Positions 37,701 to 49,351 of a stretch of DNA of 64,000 nucleotides are shown one piece after another. The stretch covers positions 7,861-71,860 of the forward strand of contig VXBA01004194.1 in NCBI GenBank assembly GCA_013399895.1. The letters run 5' to 3'. The position numbers were made by a program, and so were the translations under genes. Under the pieces are notes generated by a model. The model made no database searches and was not told where the DNA came from. It worked only from the letters and a program-made list of their open reading frames with translations. This DNA comes from Serilophus lunatus. Its lineage: Eukaryota; Chordata; Aves; Passeriformes; Eurylaimidae. Within the stretch, counting starts at the first letter, position 1, and every line of letters begins with the position of its first letter.

Positions 37701-40700
37701 TATCCCCTCCAGAATCTGACCAAAGTAATCATTTCCTCTCAGATTTAAGACAGACCAAAAAAGAGAAAGCAAGGTATTGTTTCCTTTTTCTGTGTACCAG
37801 TTCTATCTGGATGTAAAAGTTTATTCAAATGATTTGCAACAAAAACTTCATGTTGACTTATTTTACCAGACAGTGTACCTATTTGTGTGCTATTTGGGCT
37901 TCTTGCTTGTCACTGTCTGGAGCTCCTCATAGTAAATTAGCATGTAAGTATGGTTAGATGTGCTCTCAGTTTTTCATTATTTTGCATTTTTCTTGATTTT
38001 TTTTCTTTCTAGTAACAAACAATTACTTGTACAATGTACTAGAAAGCTATTTGTTACAGTAGTGTTCTGATTCGTTGTGCTTCCTTTTATGAATGTTGTG
38101 AAAATATGCTCTCTGGCAAGAAACGATGTTAAGATGATTGCTTACAGATAGATCCTTGTATTATTGTAGCATAGAGGTTGTTTGTTGTGACTGTCTCAGG
38201 CATTCGTGATTTTCAAAAGAGCATACTCTAACACACAGTATGCCAATAACAGACCATTCTTTGAGACACCAAAGATTTTGTTCTCTGTAATGAAGCAAGA
38301 CAGAAATGATTCTGAGGATGCATCATGCTTCAGCATTTCTAGAATAGATCTTCCATAAAATAACCCCCACAAATTAAAATTGTCTACTGTCTTATACAGA
38401 CCTTTATACTTCTCTTCTGAATGACTTTTGTGCAGAGAAGATTGTATTTCATAAATAGAACTAGTATGCACTCACCCTGCCCTTCACTGAGATAGAAGAA
38501 ATGTTTTATAATATTAAAATCTGTTTAATCTATAACATCACTCTAGGTTTAAAGAAAAGCAGCTCTAAGTAATTCCAGGAGTCCGTGGCTGTTCATGTAA
38601 CTGGAACACAAAGTGGCACTGACATAAATGTTGGTTGTGTATAAATATCTGTATTCCAAAAGTGTTGCCTTCATTGTCACCGATCATAGGTGAATTCTGA
38701 CTCCAGTAGGAAGACTGGGGAATGCAAAGCTGGACAAGGAGATACTCTGTAGTTTTTGAATCAGTTTTATTGTGTAGGAGTTAATGTAAAGAAAACTGTA
38801 ATGTGAGACTATATAGAAGAGGAATGTAATTTTTTTGTTGCTTAATTTTCTGTGTTGGTAAAGTGTGCCAGCTCACAACCTCATAGTCGCAAACATTCAA
38901 ATACTGATTCATATTCAAGTAGTCTGAACAGGATTGCTGGTATGTCATAGGGTAACTGGTGTCACCTGATGACATCTCCTATTTTTCTGGTAATTGGCAG
39001 TGATGAAATGGCATTTTACATAGGTGGTTTTTTAGGAGTGAAAAGTTGCTGTGGTATGATACTTTGACATAAAAATCACTGGCTTCAGTCTGTAGGAACA
39101 TTAGGCAAATATCCTTTTTGTTTACATATTACACCTATCCTATTTCACTCTGTTTTTCTGTTGGAATAACAGGAAGAGGAATGGCATACAGAGTGCACAA
39201 TGAACTGGTTGCCATTCTGAATTAGAATGCTGCTGACTCAACACTTGTACAGTGATCTTAACATTGAAATCCCCTTCTTCAGTACTGACCTATTTTGCTG
39301 ATATCACTCATGTTCCTGGCTATTGATTCTTTAACCTTGCTCTCATTTTTTCTTGTACTCTCACATTTGCATGTATATATTCATTCTTATATTATAGTAA
39401 ATATTTTTGTCATGAGTCTTCACAGATGAGAAACAGCACTTTGCAAAACTGTGGTAGCACCAGTATTAGTAGAGTTACAATTGTGTACTCTTATTTTTCT
39501 CATTCTGGTGTGTATGGATTTATCTACTTCAGTGATAGGATTTGAGTCTCACAAAAAGAAATTACAATATAGCCATATAACCACTTCATGTTTGTGTATG
39601 TCTTGGTCCCATGAGGCTGAATTCATAGGCATTTCAAATGTAATAGAAAAATACTGTGAAGTCAATGGTGTTGCAGTTTTTAATTGTCTTAGTTTTCTAG
39701 GACTTTACCCTACATTTCCACCTGGTACAATTTTTTATGACTTTTTTTTTTTTTTAATTCTGTGCAAATTTGAGATCTGTACTTATTTGAGTAAGTATGA
39801 GTAGTGGTTGAGAAGAAATGAAAACAAACACATGGTTAGTCAGCCTTTCTATGCCTACTCAAAAGGAATTTGAAAATGGCAGTTTACGGCATTTTTAATT
39901 CAAAAAATGAAAACTACAAATACACTTCCTCAGTCAGAGAAAAACACCTGTCTTGTTCCCAGCATGGCATCTGTGTAGACATTTGAAAACTCTTAAGTAG
40001 CTAAGTAATCTAATAAACAGTGTCGAAGAGTTATAACAAGGGTTCCTGTTTGTTGTGGAGATAAACTGTCCTGCTGCTTTAATTTCCTGTTAAAAGGGAG
40101 ACTTAACAAAGGGATATAGAACAGTTCAGCTAGCACAAGATTCACAGTCAATATTACCTCTTTAGAAACTACTCTAAAGCATATATGTTCTTTTCAAAAA
40201 AACCCACTTCTGCACCCTAGTCCCATAGTTAGCTGATATAAAAAATCTTGTAACTTTTCTGTTTCAACAGTTAGGTTGCATGAGATAAATTGATTCTGCT
40301 TTATCCTAACCTATTGCAAACAGTTCATTGCTAAGACAGATCATCTAACTATGGTAGTTCATGTATCTTAAAAACACATATATATATAATGAAGAAATAA
40401 CCATTGGATTGTGACTTGCTCGTAAGATAATTGTTCAGAGATGTGAATTAATGAGATTTGAAGAAGAGGGTTTCTAGGAAATAAATACTAAGAGAAAGAA
40501 CTGGATCTTTAGACTGTTGAATGTGTCGGGCCTTTGCTTCCTGTCAAAAAGACTCCATGTATGCTTTTGAGTATTGCTGGCTATTTCACTTCAAATAGAT
40601 GTAGTTACTGACTGTCATGAAATCACTTTCACTTGGGTCAATAATGATGGTAGTTCATTAAGCTTTATCTTCAGTGTTGCACTGCTATATCCTTTATGGC

Positions 40701-43700
40701 TTTTTTTCCCATTATATATTTGTTACAATCGCTGGAGTACTATCTGCTAGCAAAGGAGATATGATCTTCTTTCATTCCCATTGAAAATGTTGAAAATTTA
40801 CATTACTTCCTAAAGCTTTTAAATAATTGCCTGACAAGTCCTTGCTCTTTCATTTTAAACTAAAGATCTGAATTGAGTATTGCACGTTTTTTCAGTTCTC
40901 CCCCCTAACTTTTTGAAGATTCTTATTTTTGCACATCTTCTGCCTGAGGATTATCTTTCATCTTGAACATGTCAAAACACCTCCGCTGTTCTTCTAGAAT
41001 GTGGAAAGGATCTGATGTGAGATTTTGTTGGAGTGTTTTTGAGGGGGTGGTTTTGGTTTGGGGGGTTGTTGTTTGGGTTTTTTTTAGCTTTGAGGGAATT
41101 TTGTTCTTTTAACTTGATCCTAATCTCATTTTGATTGGATATTCAAACAGGCCTATGTCCTGTACAATTATTTTTTCTGTGTAGGTCAGTATTATGACAT
41201 TAGTAGCAACTTTACACACCTATATACACCTTTACCATAATTTTGTTTTCATGTTTGTGAAATGCTTTCTCTATAGACCATCTAGCTACCTTAATTTGTT
41301 CTAAGTAACTTGTTTAAGTCTGTTTAGCTTGGAAGTGTGACCCTAAACAAGGAGTCAAAACAATAAAAAGAATTGTTGCAGGATTGTGAATAGCTTTACT
41401 GGTGGTTAAAAGTGCACTGGTAAAATTCCTGTAGAGACAAAAGTGGTTAGATGTGGCAGCAGAGATTTCCCCGTGTTTTAGAGAGGCAACAATTGTCGTG
41501 ACATTAGGAAAATTTATTCCAAAGATATTTTATTATTAAAATGTTGTCTTTTTTCCCTTTCTTGCTTTCTGTATACCCTTCTCTCTGTTATTTTCTTAAC
41601 AGCATTTGTCAAGTATCAATTGTACAAAGTAAACCGCTCTTACAGATTTTTGTCTTGTGTCTTGAAATGTTTTATTAGTACAGTCTAAGTCCAGAATGTT
41701 GTTTCTAAAGGCAGCCTCACCGGGCAAGTTACTTCCCACTGGACTCTTTCAAATAACAAAAATCTTATGCCTTATTATAAAATAAATAGTACATTAATCC
41801 ATGTCAGAATGGGGAGCAGATGGAGATGCTATTTCTAAATATTATTTTGTAAATGTGAGAAGAACCATTCTGTAATGAAGTGATAATAAATAAGACAGAA
41901 GATTCAGAAGCAGAAAAAAAAGGGCTGAAGGTTTGAATAAAAAATAGATGCACAATAGCTATTGCTCAATTACATAACAATTCTCTTTTATGTAGGAATT
42001 ACAAAGAGATTGCAGCTAAAAGTATAGGGGAAGTTATTCAGGAATTTGTAAGGCATTTTGTTTAAAGGAAAAGTGAGGAAAACATTTTCTGCTGAGTATG
42101 TGTCTTGTATATGTATTTTCAGTAACCGTGTAGAAGCTTGGACTAGGGATGTTCAATTCCTGCTCCGGCAAGAAGGGAGACCAATAGTGAACCTTACAGG
42201 TGATAGGAAGCTCGTAAGAGTGATGGAAGCAGATTGGCAGAATACTGATAAAGCAGTAAATTGGATAAAGGAAGAAGCTGTTAACCTTACTCAACCGTTT
42301 GTTCTTTACTTGGGATTAAATTTACCACATCCATATCCATCACCCTATGCGGGAGAAAATTTTGGATCTTCTACATTTTCGACATCTCCCTACTGGCTTG
42401 AAAAGGTATGTGAAGATATAATTTAAATATAAATTCATTAATAACTGAGCTGTTTAGGTACAGCATTTTATTCCTGATTTTTTCAAGTCAGACCCAGTAC
42501 AAGTTAAGAAAGTACTTGAATTAGATGCTGGATTTCTGATTTAAGGCTAAGCAAATAGAAGTAAGGAATTTCTCTCTGTTATAGGAAAGGCTTGGTAGCA
42601 GTAGTCAATGAGTCAATAAAGAAGTTTGGAATTCATTGGCTAGAAACCATTAAAAAGAACAAAATTACTGCTATTCTTAGCTGTGCATTATTTTCAGTAA
42701 TGATCTGATGTTCATTGTTATGAATATTCTGTATTCTTGTTTTAAATGATGTTATATGTAATCATTTTGTCTGAATTTTACAGTGAAAGATTGATTTTTC
42801 CTGCAGTATAAGCCTAGAATATCAAGCAGCATAAGATACAACAGTAATTTTTCTTTTCTGTTAGCTTTTCCTGTGCTACTGTAGATTTTCAACATTTTTA
42901 GATCACAAAAAATGGCCTGTTATGTCTGTACGTGTAAAGCTAAGAAATAGCACTCCATTTCAAAGGAGAAATATTTTTTCTCTATCTTGTTTGATCTGCA
43001 GTTGCCGTTATCTGCCATAAAATATAGATGTGTTACAATAGCTGTCATTGCATAAAGGTATTGATATTCTCTGCAGCTGAAGCGTGAGAATTTGCTTTGA
43101 AAAGACTTTATGCTTCCAAAAAAAACCTCTCAATATGCAGTTTGTATAACTTGTGGCTTGTTCTACTGGAGAACTGCTAGATCTCCTTATCTGGGTGCAG
43201 GAAAAAATATGAATACATATTAAAAAAGATATGTGAAATTCATTGTTATAGTAAGGGTTGAGGGTTCTTCTGGGAATGATGAAAAGTTTGAGAGAAGAGG
43301 AAGAACATGGGGAAAACCCCTTCATTTACAAAAAACAAGATCTATCTTATTAAGGAAAACTTGCTAATTGCTAGGTTAGATGTGTCTTGGGAAGTGTCAC
43401 AAGACAGAGTTATAGCATCTGTGACAAATTGTCATCCTTAATCCAGTTAAGAGTACTTAAACTCCGTAGTTTGCTGAGGTCCTTTCCACCACTACTCATA
43501 CATGCTGCATTGTGTGGATGACACATTTCCGTTTATTGACCATTGGCTGGTTCTTCTGGGATGTAGCTGTGTTTTGGTCATGGAAGATGCAGTCTTTGAA
43601 AATAACAGAGATAATCCCTTGAAGAAGTTTCATTGCATAGATGAAGAACTGAATTAAATGTCCTGTTCACTGGGGGTCTAATACAGAACAGAGTATCAAC

Positions 43701-46700
43701 ATGGTACATTTGTGAAAGCCTGTGTTGTTTACCAGGTGGTCCCCTGTATTTTGCACAAGCTGTCACTTTTTCAGGGCATGCGCCTTCTTTACTAACTATG
43801 AATTACGGCAGACAGACAAGGAACTATGACTTTGTGAATCCTTAAAACTGGGGAGTAGTCCTGTAGAAAAGAATCATGGATGGAGAGGGACACTTTTTGC
43901 TCCCATTATCTCTTAAGCTAATACATACTATTTGAGAAGTCTGAAATGTAACTTTATGTAGCCAAGGGCCTTGAGCAATAGAAAGATAACTGCAGCAGTT
44001 GTCTGCTATTATTTTTCTTCCATGGTTTCTTGTAGCAAGCTATTTCCTACAAAGCCTAAGGACACTTAGATTTTAGTGTGTTTGTTTGACTGTTAAAAAG
44101 CAAGGTTTTATTCCTCCAGACACTTTTAACTCTTGCAACTCTTACCAACTCTTACTCTTTCCAACTTTTTTAGCCGTCAGTCTTCCTCCTAGTAACAAGT
44201 GATAGGATGAAAGGAAATTACCTCAAGTTGGAATAATGTAGTCAGTTCTTTTTATCAAGATGTCAAGATTTGTCATCGCTGTCCTGGAGACTTTCCCAGA
44301 CTGCATGAATTTCCATGTGGTCTCATATAACACTCAATACATGAGGTTTATTGTTACTATATAGGTAATGAAGACACAATGCCAGTAGTTTTGTACTTCT
44401 TCTGGAGTACAGTTCTAGAAAATTTTTCTGTGCTCTCTCTCTTAAAGTAATACAGCAGCTGGTAAAGAACCTATATCTGGCTCCTAGCCTTAGTTTCTAG
44501 ATGATTTTATAGCTGTTTTTTTTTTTTTAATTGATACCTTGAAGCTGTAGGAAAGTACATAGAAGGTAGCAGCACATAACAGATAAGCAGCTAGTGTTTC
44601 CTAGACCATAAATTGTGAACTGTGAATTTGGGCTAAAAAGTTTTTAATCAAATCTGTGTTAAAAAATGTGTTTAATTCAGTTGCTGAAGTAATGTTATTT
44701 TCATCTTATTTTTAGGTAACTTATGAAGCTATTAAAATACCCAAGTGGTCTTCTCTTTCAGGGATGCATCCAGTAGACTATTACTCATCTTATACCAAGA
44801 ATTGCACAGGAGAGTTTACAAAGGAAGAAGTGAGAAATATTAGAGCATTTTATTATGCTATGTGTGCAGAGACAGATGCCATGTTGGGTAGGTAATATTT
44901 CATTATACAGTGGGTTTTTTGGTTCTAATTTTTTAAAGAAAATGCTGATAGAGCTAATCTTTGGGGAAAAAGATAGAAAACAAAATGCCTTAATTCAGAT
45001 CAGTGAGTAAGTCATGTGCATGCTACCTAATCAGTCTATAAGAAAAATAACAGGATAGTTTTTAAAGTTCTTGCAAGGTGAATTCAGCGCACTCTGAAAA
45101 GTAATCAAAAGCACCAGTCAGAAGCTCTGTTGAAAACCAGCAGGAAAACTTTGCATGTCCTATGTGCAAGATCAACAAAATGATCTTTGATTAAGTGCTA
45201 AATGAAATAATGGAAACATTTTTGTGAAGGAGACAGACTGACAAAGCAGAGGTCGAAGGAAAGAAAAATTTTAGTGTTTAAGTAGTTTTCCTTAGAGATT
45301 GATTTCAAATGCATAGACTGGATGACAGCTGTTATACATGAACTAAACAATAAGGTTACAGTTGGAGTTTCCCTTAGCAGTATATTGTTGAAAGTTAAGA
45401 AAAAATAATTAATTGGACATTCAGAATTTTTCCTAGTTTGCAGTAAGGTCTACATACACAAAAATGACAATGCGAATTGGTCTTAATTTATTTTATTTCT
45501 TAATTTGAAAAGTGACCATGAATGAACAAGAATTTACTTGCATAGTAATATGAAATTAATGAATAAGTAAGCTAACATTTTAGTCATATTAGATTGATAA
45601 AGTGAATTTAAAGACACAGAATTACTCTTCCTCATTTTATGAATGAAAAGAGATCAGTAGAAGGGATTGCAAAGTAGCTGCACTGGGGTTTTAACTTTGT
45701 AACATATTTTAGCCAGTTTAGTTAAGCAAGAATCATTCTGGTGTCTTAATATTTAAGATGCATAAGGGCTTTGCTTAATTGCCAACATCATGGATCTTAG
45801 CCCTGTCTTTGTTGCTCAAATGTACGTACAAAGAGAAAGGAGTGTATGTCATGTTTTCACTGCACAAATGCATGTGCAAAAAGAGAGGAGTTTCCAACCA
45901 TCTGAGTAGGAGGATTCCTTGAGGTTTGCATGCTGTTTTGCAGGTACAGAAGTTGGAAGAAGTATTTTGAACATTGCCTTTTCAGTATCTTTTTGTTGTT
46001 GCAGGTGAGATTATTTCAGCTCTGAGAGATACTAGGCTTCTTGGAAAAACAATTGTTATATTTACTGCAGACCATGGAGAACTTGCTATGGAACACCGTC
46101 AGTTCTATAAAATGAGCATGTATGAAGGAAGTTCCCATGTTCCTCTTTTAGCTATGGGGCCAGGCATAAAAGAACAGCAGGAAATACCAAATCTAGTATC
46201 TCTTGTGGATATATATCCTACTATGCTTGGTGAGTTAAGTAATTTCAAATGAAAATTTTTTTCCCAGTTATCGTTAATATGCATCTGTATTATAGTCAGA
46301 ATTATGCCTCCACTTTGTGAGGCAATATAGTAGCACAACAGGAGACAATTTATCCATAGAGGATACATATGGACTAAATAGAAAAAGTAAAACATGGATG
46401 AAAAAATTAAATGAAGGAGCTAATGATGTACCTTATAACTGTTACTGTCATCAATGTAATTACACTGAGTGATTATATATAGGACTTTTATTAAAAAAAA
46501 AAGGGATAAAAGCAAATCAGATGCATTTTAGATATGAGTAATCCTTGCTACCCTTCATAGCTAATAATTTTCTACAGAAATTACAGTGTAAATGTATCCA
46601 GGGAATGAGATTAAACCTGAAATGATGGCAGGTTCATTAGTTTATCAAAGAAATTTATTTTATGAAGAGCCATATGAAAAAAATGTGATAAAGGCTTTGT

Positions 46701-48192
46701 GTAAGAAATGTACAGTTGATCTGGGCAGGCATAATAATATATGATAATGGATATCCATTTTTACCTTATTAGATATGAAAATACTTAATATGGGATGGAG
46801 AATCAAATAAAAAGAATTGACATTAAATTACTTAGATGGAAATCTAAGAATGAATTTTTAAACATCTGTGATAAATCATGCAAGAGATGATTTTCATTGG
46901 AAGTAAACATCAGGTGAAATTGCCATTTGAGACTTTAACGGTGATCTTTTAGTCTACCAATCAGAAAAAAGTTCTTTTCCTGCCAGTATGCCAGGTTTGC
47001 TCTCTAAGAGGTCTCACATGCACACTGCAGTTGACTACTAGTGGGCTACAGAGTCACCTCTGATACAATTATTTTCCCCAGTCCTGCCAGAGAAGAAAGT
47101 GGCCCTGCTCCTCAGCTGATAACCATAATGGCATTTCAGTATTCACTGATGAATAAAGCTACATAGGAGCTTAGCACTGTTATTGTTCAAGGAATAAATG
47201 GTTACACCATGTTGGATGTGGAGCTTTTAGGGTCTTTTCATGCTATGGCATTCTTTTTCTCCTACCCGATGTAGTCCAAGCAGAAGAGAAATGTTTACAA
47301 CCATGATTAAAAAATAAAAAAGCACCATCTATCAAAAGAGGTTATTGTAATCTCTTTTTGCAAATGTCTGTTAGATATAGATGATACTGTATTTGATCAG
47401 CATGGTGGCCAGCTTGCCTTGGGAAGTTATTTAAGATTTTTTTTGCGTGGTTTTTTGTTTGTGTTTTTTGGGGGGGCTTCTTTTGCTCTACAAGAAAAAT
47501 AATTAGGAATGCATATTTTATTATCAAAATAAAATGCTCAGACATCTGTAGCACTGCATTAGGTTTTTTTTAATCATGGAAATTGTGGTTGCATTTTGAT
47601 TTTGTATATCTTTCCTTAGATATAGCAAAAATTCCTGTCCCACAGAACCTCAGTGGGTATTCTCTTATACCACTGCTATGTGAAATGGCTGAAAATGAAG
47701 TGTCACCCAGAGGACCTCGGCCCTCTTGGGTGCTGAGTGAGTTCCATGGCTGCAATGTGAATTCTTCTATGTATATGCTGCGAATTAGCAAATGGAAATA
47801 CATCGCATACTCAGATGGCTGTTCAGTTCTGCCACAACTATTTGGTATGTTACAACTTTTATGTCCCAACTGATTCCTTAATTTACTTAAATGCAATCTT
47901 AACTGGCTTTTTGTATATTCCAGACCTTACTGCTGATCCAGATGAGCTAACAAATGTTGCCATAAAATTCCCAGAAATTGTACATTCCTTGGACAAAATA
48001 CTCCGCTCTGTAGTAAACTATCCAAAGGTTTCTTCTTCTGTCCAGGAGTATAACAAGCAACAGTTTATCAGCTGGAGACAAAGTTTGGGTCAAAATTATT
48101 CAAGTGTTATTGCAAACCTTAGGTGGCATCAAGACTGGTTAAAGGAACAAAAAAAATATGAGAATGCAATTGATAAGTGGCTTGGTAAGTAG
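22642..48192 (+). CDS. ARSK: ARSK, arylsulfatase K, complete, 8 coding exons, 533 aa
   Basis: Lysosomal sulfatase that removes the 2-O-sulfate of glucuronate from heparan and chondroitin/dermatan sulfate; human loss causes a mucopolysaccharidosis (established knowledge). Eight exons with GT/AG borders join in frame to 533 codons; human ARSK has 536 residues and the same exon plan. Residues 1-24 form a signal peptide (MRGGDPLRRAGLALLLMATG). SVVLVACDSLDG opens the sulfatase fold. NSPICCPSRA carries the CXPSR site whose first Cys (residue 84) is converted to formylglycine. GKLDYTSGHH (131-140) and TADHGE (D317, H318) supply active-site and metal ligands. Several NXS/T sequons are present (NLT, NCT, NLS, NYS). 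The start at 22642 best fits a signal peptide and the human length; ATGs at 22507 and 22555 are in frame. Intron 1 carries an antisense provirus, but all exons are intact. Confidence 0.97.
22780..24955 (+). other. ARSK intron 1, part before the retroviral block
   Basis: GC content falls quickly after the island. A short (AT)n lies near 23590-23607. No repeat was recognised up to about 24955. Confidence 0.6.
24958..25372 (-). repeat. Older LTR fragment, minus orientation
   Basis: Read on the minus strand, it has a TTTCCAGTAAAGAGTTCTTG block and ends in GCCTCCAGCCCGCCAAGGGG, then G/A-rich sequence and AGTGAGCAAGGGG. This resembles the R-U5 end of avian ERVL LTRs, where a gtaaactgttcttat block is followed by a cccaccggggg/gagtgag end. 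It directly abuts the ERVK-like provirus, which may have inserted beside or into it. Confidence 0.5.
25373..25670 (-). repeat. 3' LTR of the provirus
   Basis: 298 bp, collinear with the 5' LTR throughout. The minus-strand start has changed from TGTAG to TATAG and the TATA box has decayed, but AATAAA is kept. A purine-leaning AAAAGGTT precedes it and could be what is left of the polypurine tract. Confidence 0.88.
25690..26900 (-). pseudogene. env remnant, transmembrane subunit recognisable
   Basis: The minus strand gives DFLLLSQGHGCQDFCCLNLS (25970-26030) followed by DHSESIHSSIQKL. This is the end of the heptad region and the cysteine loop of a class-I retroviral TM subunit, and a hydrophobic stretch follows near 25800. 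The loop has C-x3-CC where C-x6-CC is usual, with in-frame stops nearby. The surface subunit (above about 26300) is not recognisable. The 147-aa plus-strand ORF here is the antisense shadow. Confidence 0.65.
26930..27800 (-). pseudogene. Integrase remnant
   Basis: A zinc-finger-like HHCC segment (27500-27640), VCVTVDTPSRFLVA with the first catalytic Asp near 27400, LKTDNTSVY with the second near 27285, and the C-terminal VLVKDPTTG near 26990. The pieces are in at least two frames. Confidence 0.8.
27800..29300 (-). pseudogene. Reverse transcriptase / RNase H remnant
   Basis: The minus strand encodes SKWCMLHDLR near 29220 and YHYVDDILVAT with the YVDD catalytic box at 28880-28891. Stops and frame changes are frequent. 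The part below about 28400 is assigned to the connection/RNase H region by position only. Confidence 0.8.
29307..29860 (-). pseudogene. Retroviral protease remnant with altered active site
   Basis: GYTFQGLVDTEVNVSI shows the aspartic-protease neighbourhood, but DTG has become DTE (bases 29676-29684). A second ORF (29307-29549) holds LWGWDTLKQFG, typical of the C-terminal side. A stop separates the two. Confidence 0.8.
30170..31657 (-). pseudogene. gag remnant of the provirus
   Basis: A minus-strand ATG at 31657 opens MGGKLSLEQIQ, an N-myristoylation-type start. A one-base frame change near 31563 leads into the matrix-like ORF (31189-31563, WISQHVPNFPKEGAFQFEPW). The capsid segment (30296-30868) carries EPTESFPRLLDHLQAGLEQQ, the major homology region. 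It is followed by a cysteine-box segment whose parts sit in different frames. Structural protein only; disrupted by frameshifts. Confidence 0.85.
31798..31815 (-). other. Candidate tRNA primer-binding site
   Basis: Two bases after the 5' LTR the minus strand reads TGGCATCCTGAACCAGAG. It begins with TGG, as a site complementary to a tRNA 3' CCA end should. I cannot assign a tRNA from memory. Confidence 0.55.
31818..32119 (-). repeat. 5' LTR of the provirus
   Basis: 302 bp, minus strand TGTAGTGATTCC to TTTGCTACA. It has a TATAAAA box (GGTATAAAAAAG) and an AATAAA signal (GCAATAAAGCG) near the end, the expected U3-R layout. Confidence 0.88.
32120..33166 (+). other. ARSK intron 1, part after the provirus
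   Basis: AT-rich, with no repeat or exon recognised before the exon 2 acceptor. Confidence 0.6.
33167..33296 (+). CDS. ARSK: ARSK exon 2, catalytic CCPSR site
   Basis: 130 bp, residues 47-89 plus one base. Encodes DGRLTFFPGNQTVDLPFINF, then AYTNSPICCPSRA with the formylglycine cysteine. Acceptor ttgcag, donor gtaaaa. Confidence 0.97.
33297..35885 (+). other. ARSK intron 2
   Basis: 2.6 kb. Contains a polypurine tract at 34746-34828 and a moderately GC-rich patch at 34935-35190 that I could not assign to a repeat family. Confidence 0.6.
34746..34828 (+). repeat. Polypurine tract (A/G rich)
   Basis: About 80 bases almost free of pyrimidines, made of AAGAGAAAG, GGAAAAGAG and GGAGGAAAAGAAAG units. 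Confidence 0.8.
35886..36045 (+). CDS. ARSK: ARSK exon 3
   Basis: 160 bp, residues 90-142 plus two bases. Encodes MWSGLFTHLTESWNNFKGLD and QKFGKLDYTSGHHSV. The acceptor follows a poly-T tract (ttttccccag); donor gtaatc. Confidence 0.97.
36520..37342 (-). repeat. Nearly full LTR of an avian ERV family, minus orientation
   Basis: Read on the minus strand, it begins TATTGGCTTTGCATGGCAAG and shares the gagccaatg/ggccaagcccatca-type blocks with the copy at 16534. Next come short, variable direct repeats of a tgctccag/cctgtgg/ctgcagtcc-type unit (36850-37090). The 3' part has CAGACTTAACTCAGGAGAATG on the plus strand. The proximal limit is approximate. Confidence 0.72.
41030..41085 (+). repeat. G/T-rich tract
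   Basis: GAGGGGGTGG, GGTTTGGGGGG and TTTGGG runs alternate with T runs. G-quadruplex formation is conceivable. Confidence 0.5.
42123..42405 (+). CDS. ARSK: ARSK exon 4
   Basis: 283 bp, residues 143-237, ends in phase 0. Encodes SNRVEAWTRDVQFLLRQEGR, PFVLYLGLNLPHPYPSPYAG and ENFGSSTFSTSPYWLEK. The acceptor is tattttcag. Confidence 0.97.
42406..44715 (+). other. ARSK intron 4
   Basis: 2.3 kb, AT-rich, nothing recognised. Confidence 0.65.
44716..44887 (+). CDS. ARSK: ARSK exon 5
   Basis: 172 bp, residues 238-294 plus one base. Encodes VTYEAIKIPKWSSLSGMHPV and NIRAFYYAMCAETDAML. Donor gtaggt. Confidence 0.97.
44888..46004 (+). other. ARSK intron 5
   Basis: 1.1 kb, nothing recognised. Confidence 0.65.
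46005..46229 (+). CDS. ARSK: ARSK exon 6, DHGE metal site
   Basis: 225 bp, residues 295-369 plus one base. Encodes KTIVIFTADHGELAMEHRQF, YKMSMYEGSSHVPLLAMGPG and LVSLVDIYPTML. Asp317 and His318 are the expected calcium-site residues. Donor gtgagt. Confidence 0.97.
46230..47619 (+). other. ARSK intron 6
   Basis: 1.4 kb. A T/G run at 47435-47480 is the only notable composition change. Confidence 0.65.
47620..47844 (+). CDS. ARSK: ARSK exon 7
   Basis: 225 bp, residues 370-444 plus one base. Encodes DIAKIPVPQNLSGYSLIPLL, SWVLSEFHGCNVNSSMYMLR and KWKYIAYSDGCSVLPQLF. Donor gtatgt; the following intron is only 79 bp. Confidence 0.96.
47924..48192 (+). CDS. ARSK: ARSK exon 8 with stop codon
   Basis: 269 bp including TAG at 48190-48192. 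Encodes DLTADPDELTNVAIKFPEIV, SWRQSLGQNYSSVIANLRWH and YENAIDKWLGK. The human C-terminus is somewhat longer. The last codons read CTTGGTAAGTAG, which contains a consensus donor. Confidence 0.94.
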
Positions 48193-49351
48193 ATAAAACA
48201 ACCTGGACTTGAAATGTCTGAGGACATGAAAACATTATGCATTTGTAATATTATACTATATTTCAAGTGTAAGACTTACTGTCTTACGTAAGCTATTGAA
48301 AGCAAAGATTCCAAACAGTTACTGCTTTGTGTTAAAAAGCCAAGAGTATTTTATGTAATTATCCAGCACAACAAAACTAGAATTTTATATGTTATTGTTT
48401 TGTAACACTGAAGTGTACCCAGAAAGGCTAGTATGTAAGTACTAATTGTATGTATGACATATTTAGCTGCTTGTAAAAGCATTAGAACTCAATTTATAAG
48501 GACAGAGAAAAGCAAATATTGTAAAATTTAATGAAGTAAGCTACCTATTACAGTAGCATTTGCTGGGTGGATTATAAATCCACGTTGATTACATAGTCAT
48601 CCACTTTAGAGAAGCTCTAACAGTTAAAATAGAATCAAAAAGTTAATAATGACTATTGGTCTGAACATAGATGCAGTTTATTCATGTACTCAACTATGTC
48701 AGCATATTCCTATATCATATATATGATTGACACTCCATCTTTTCCAGATCTGCCTGCTAATCTCTAATCTCTTGTTTTTGAGTCTGGTACTTACTATTCC
48801 CTGCTGTTTAAAATTTCATAATACGCGTAAGTTCTTAATTAAACATGTGAAGAGGAATCTGTTCTCTGGTTACAACTGGAAGTGAAAATAAAAAGGACCA
48901 AAAAAAAAAAACCCTCTGGCCAAACCAGAGCAGAGTAGAGCAGTTCTCTGAGAAGTGATTCTGTGATTTTTATAGCGTAAGATGAAAACTGCTTGACTCT
49001 ATTATGCACTTAGATTCTGCAAGTAAATGCTTTAATGCACATCAGTAAGTGGAGAACTGAAACCTAAAATGTGCACAGATGAGACACAATCGAAGCTTGT
49101 AGGAAGAGTTAACATAAAAATACTATTTCACATTTTTCCAGGGATGTGGCAAAACCCCCAAGTTTTAGAAGAAGATAAGATTTAGGGAGTAATTCTTCTG
49201 CTTAAGGAAAATTATAGGAGCACTTAGATTTGCTTATTCTTGATCACAGTCCTTGCTGCTATAGTACCAATTCAGAATGACTTTATACACAAATGCTTTC
49301 TGGAATTTGTAATTAAATACTTAGCGGTACCAGTAAGCCAATAAAAATAAA
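48193..49351 (+). other. ARSK: Probable ARSK 3' UTR region with candidate poly(A) signals
   Basis: Candidate signals after the stop are ATTAAA near 48838, AATAAA at 48887-48892 and two overlapping AATAAA at 49340-49351. Which one is used cannot be told from sequence. The stretch is AT-rich and holds no ORF of interest. Confidence 0.45.

Larger units (their letters stand above)
36046..42122 (+). other. ARSK intron 3
   Basis: 6.1 kb. Holds the antisense LTR at about 36520-37342 and a G/T-rich tract near 41030-41085. No exon or other repeat was found. Confidence 0.65.
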
